DNA of 64,000 nt, taken from CAG-582 sp964636965. GTDB lineage: Bacteria > Bacillota_I > Bacilli_A > RF39 > UBA660. Under the pieces are notes generated by a model. The model was not told the origin of the DNA, ran no database searches, and saw only the letters and a program-made list of their open reading frames with translations. The position numbers were made by a program, and so were the translations under genes. The stretch lies in the NCBI GenBank assembly GCA_964636965.1, contig CAZWST010000003.1, positions 1-64,000 on the forward strand, in the 5' to 3' direction. Below are positions 63,901-64,000 of the stretch, in pieces (the stretch's first letter is position 1; every line of letters begins with the position of its first letter).

Positions 63901-64000
63901 TATAATAAAGCTGGCACTTTTGAATTACTATCAAATAATGCTCAAACTAACATAAAGGCATATGATTCAAAAGAGGCATATGGGATATATATAAGTGGTG
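57973..64000 (+). CDS. Giant modular surface protein, cut by the window end
   Basis: At least 2,009 residues. The reading frame from 57973 is still open and in phase at 64000. A signal (1-24, LILAIGFASVSTVL) leads into the secreted module shared with the two proteins above. A run of sixteen Thr (164-179) is followed by one InlB B-repeat (LTIDPDGGIYNGSNE...GYIFSHWQV...IKAIW), then at least five large modules starting near 58774, 59254, 60541, 61621 and 62634. Each has a Y-x-S-x-x-x-AI head, a TLDLNGY-type strand and a beta-helix stretch of NNGTLxI rungs. Probably a cell-surface fibre or adhesin. No C-terminus seen. Confidence 0.85.
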   Translation, partial: MKKNSKIVLIIVLILAIGFASVSTVLKLGGTTKVGFNEEDFVSNIIFTRSVLDDEDISEETIIEEGKKIKFVTKKLTTVGESTVLDYTVTNKSKQYAARGYVKTFEYNPEYIKIENGPANYDLLPDSSEDGEMVITLIKPLTEDKDVEVTIEIEFGPIDKEDVTTTTTTTTTTTTTTTTEVAGEKYDLTIDPDGGIYNGSNEIINRKVLKDTEVTLNEITKEGYIFSHWQVNETDKLDGNTITITQNTTIKAIWINTDDIVAKIDDEYYNSVQSAFNAAKTNDEIILLKDTEETSTNKKEVVLNLDSHKITGSITNDGKLRIDNGEIENTNGAAIINNGTLTLGNNEGTISTETPSIIGASIGIEQKGTLNFYDGYVEGVVGINGDVANTPEEYYVFVDHNDIKNCQKVYLVKEVTRAVVKTTTNGEVYYYNLQDAINKSLISSYPIYAMRDFEAAYTLSITNNKPILFDIIGYTVNLGNTITNSGSLTLTNSVTESGTLTTSFPIVNNNNLSLSNIKISSTTTENAIENNKKLAINKSTITAKSGYALKTNSSNVTIDSTSTLESSKRALYVNTKGLMVSTGNIGGADISSSGELIVAGATIRSKTGPSIINNGKLEVRSGNVYSQPYERGINSTGNNNRVDIKGGYISELYISSGTLNISGGEFHLRSECAVNALSSSVTISGGTFDGSLATALYFSGSTANVTNATISDGDNGVLINNSDVTINNITINNNWTDIGIVMNSGNLSISDANINVDEYAIKQAGGTIYYGSETSSSIASPLIMADMYGVYKTGGIFNFYSGKIAGKTGAISGTYDNYPSMMTSEETTETINDSEYKVNTLTELKDFIELVETGAVYSSFVNAISDISTEGTLLLKTSASITENIDIPSNKKITIDTNGYKTNLSKMITNNGQLTIKSSAQKFGEIISSIDTMITNNATLILESNSFLNSKGTVLINNGSEAKTTINSGIYQGQLYVVKVDNSSLEINDGQFIIDYNNYYGTMPSDSSAIYINSGKVIINNGYFSAFTKTAATKTKTIYINSSELTINGGVFEKSYYGIYINTTASEININGGSISATSNAINQGYCSAGNYAKVFVTSGMIEGGSSGIYGGEINVVGGTIKGRGLYGITGNTIIIGENDIEVKDKPIIYGRTAIYATTPHYYYDGILYGIEKVVNTPFTNTASGYRIENSEETIDNINYKKYELKENGAYLKIGDNLFNSFDKAIDSVQENETIQVVGNALVSERPIIPTDKSFTLDLNGYTIQLTIPITNNGTLIIDDSSEDKSGTLYSSEVGAVVDNFGTLTLENGNIIKDSTDSTAYGINSKGNLTINGGKISSKKTGIHVYSSSTNTTIINGGIIENCDIGLYLYTATTINNVTITNCRVGIYTLGSPTININDGAISATESGIVSEKYNIRLRGGSIYGEKQGVKGYIYIYAGRIEGNLYGVLGGVYAYGGEVVGGEYGVRGSATLGTSSANLSDGATIIGNLYGIYGGTIKWYNGTVKGKTGVDNSQITGIREGYKLGEDTEIINGEEYVVNRLVVGDPVIYNGDIGYSIASDAFKNAQSGDTLKLVGDIVSSYQISNQSSNTLTIDLNGHTYLTSAMIYNYGTLYIKDTSDEKQSLLKFSNSNYISNISGGKLYIDDVDITTVGKKVAAIENGGNSTINNSQITGGYAIKNSGILYLNNSILSMTGSYTYGLMNEKKAFIDGGKIEFKSGGTGTLIYQNKSNTNITVENAHIDGLASLDDDHGIELNYGTAPIFRNNTIETRIKLGSNVGKTVIEGNTISRGGTSSFSTSGNDALSAVYSETTLDFINNTITVTNPNANHNRSVKYGVYSKKDITAVGNTINFINETDEKININIAIYNNGKTATIDNNRIDISNANTATGILVSSTTQQTNLNSNHISINNSLYGRGIYNNGKIDIGHIENKTKNIIELDNNTTAYGIYMNNGALKLNDNNADTDIFVRNSDKGYGIYNKAGTFELLSNNAQTNIKAYDSKEAYGIYISG
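58462..58509 (+). repeat. Sixteen consecutive Thr codons
   Basis: A mixed ACA/ACT/ACG/ACC tract. The codon mixing argues against slippage but the encoded spacer resembles shorter Thr tracts in the products of 35603-36151 and 41560-42465. Confidence 0.8.
58774..63100 (+). repeat. Large modular repeats of the last giant protein
   Basis: Module heads near 58774, 59254, 60541, 61621 and 62634 are spaced about 480 to 1,290 bases. The DNA is diverged, the protein pattern is kept, and the last module may continue past the window end. Confidence 0.65.

Overview
The window is AT-rich DNA from a low-GC Gram-positive bacterium. TGG encodes Trp and TGA is used as a stop (for example at the ATGA overlaps of the germination genes), so the code is the standard bacterial one, not the mycoplasma one. 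Spo0A, SpoVS, a GerA-type germinant receptor operon, a DacF-like carboxypeptidase and RNase J point to the Bacilli/Erysipelotrichales/RF39-like uncultured gut lineages. The genus assignment is inference. No rRNA, tRNA, insertion sequence or CRISPR array was seen, and no gap between genes exceeds about 300 bases.

Layout. (1) 0.1-11.1 kb: two tandem paralogous surface cassettes. Each has one or more single-domain membrane proteins followed by a cysteine-rich secreted protein of about 1,100 residues. The giant proteins share their C-terminal two thirds but have unrelated N-terminal heads. The first head carries the three sequence hallmarks of a thioester (covalent adhesin) domain. A small TadE/pseudopilin-like protein closes the second cassette. 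(2) 11.2-18.4 kb: SpoVS, an InlB-repeat protein, RecX, an NrtR-like Nudix regulator, pyrophosphatase, a DacF-like carboxypeptidase, a CAT-like acyltransferase and two rRNA-modification enzymes. (3) 18.4-29.5 kb: unknown proteins, a WYL regulator with a YmfF/YmfH-like M16 pair, a SIS plus PfkB-kinase pair, and an ABC protein whose ATPase motifs are almost all degenerate. (4) 29.5-34 kb: a candidate small RNA, a BspA-type leucine-rich surface protein, and a minus-strand RNase J-ZIP pair. (5) 34-42.5 kb: a GerS/LolA-like lipoprotein, a Ctp protease, an RsgI-like protein, a Spo0A with no phosphoacceptor Asp but with 0A boxes in front of its own gene, and a truncated Clp ATPase. (6) 42.5-53.6 kb: cysS behind a Cys-Cys leader peptide, housekeeping and unknown proteins, a GT8 glycosyltransferase, a gerA-gerC-gerB operon on the minus strand, and a YtvI-like permease. 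(7) 53.7-64 kb: two very large beta-helix surface proteins, the last one running off the window. They share an N-terminal module with the BspA-type protein.

Regulatory layout is very compact. Many promoters are extended -10 type (TGn-TATAAT) lying only about 10 to 20 bases before the Shine-Dalgarno sequence. Several terminators overlap stop codons, and at one junction a terminator loop contains the next gene's start codon. The gene content together suggests a small-genome host-associated spore former, or recent descendant of one, that invests heavily in cell-surface adhesin-like proteins.
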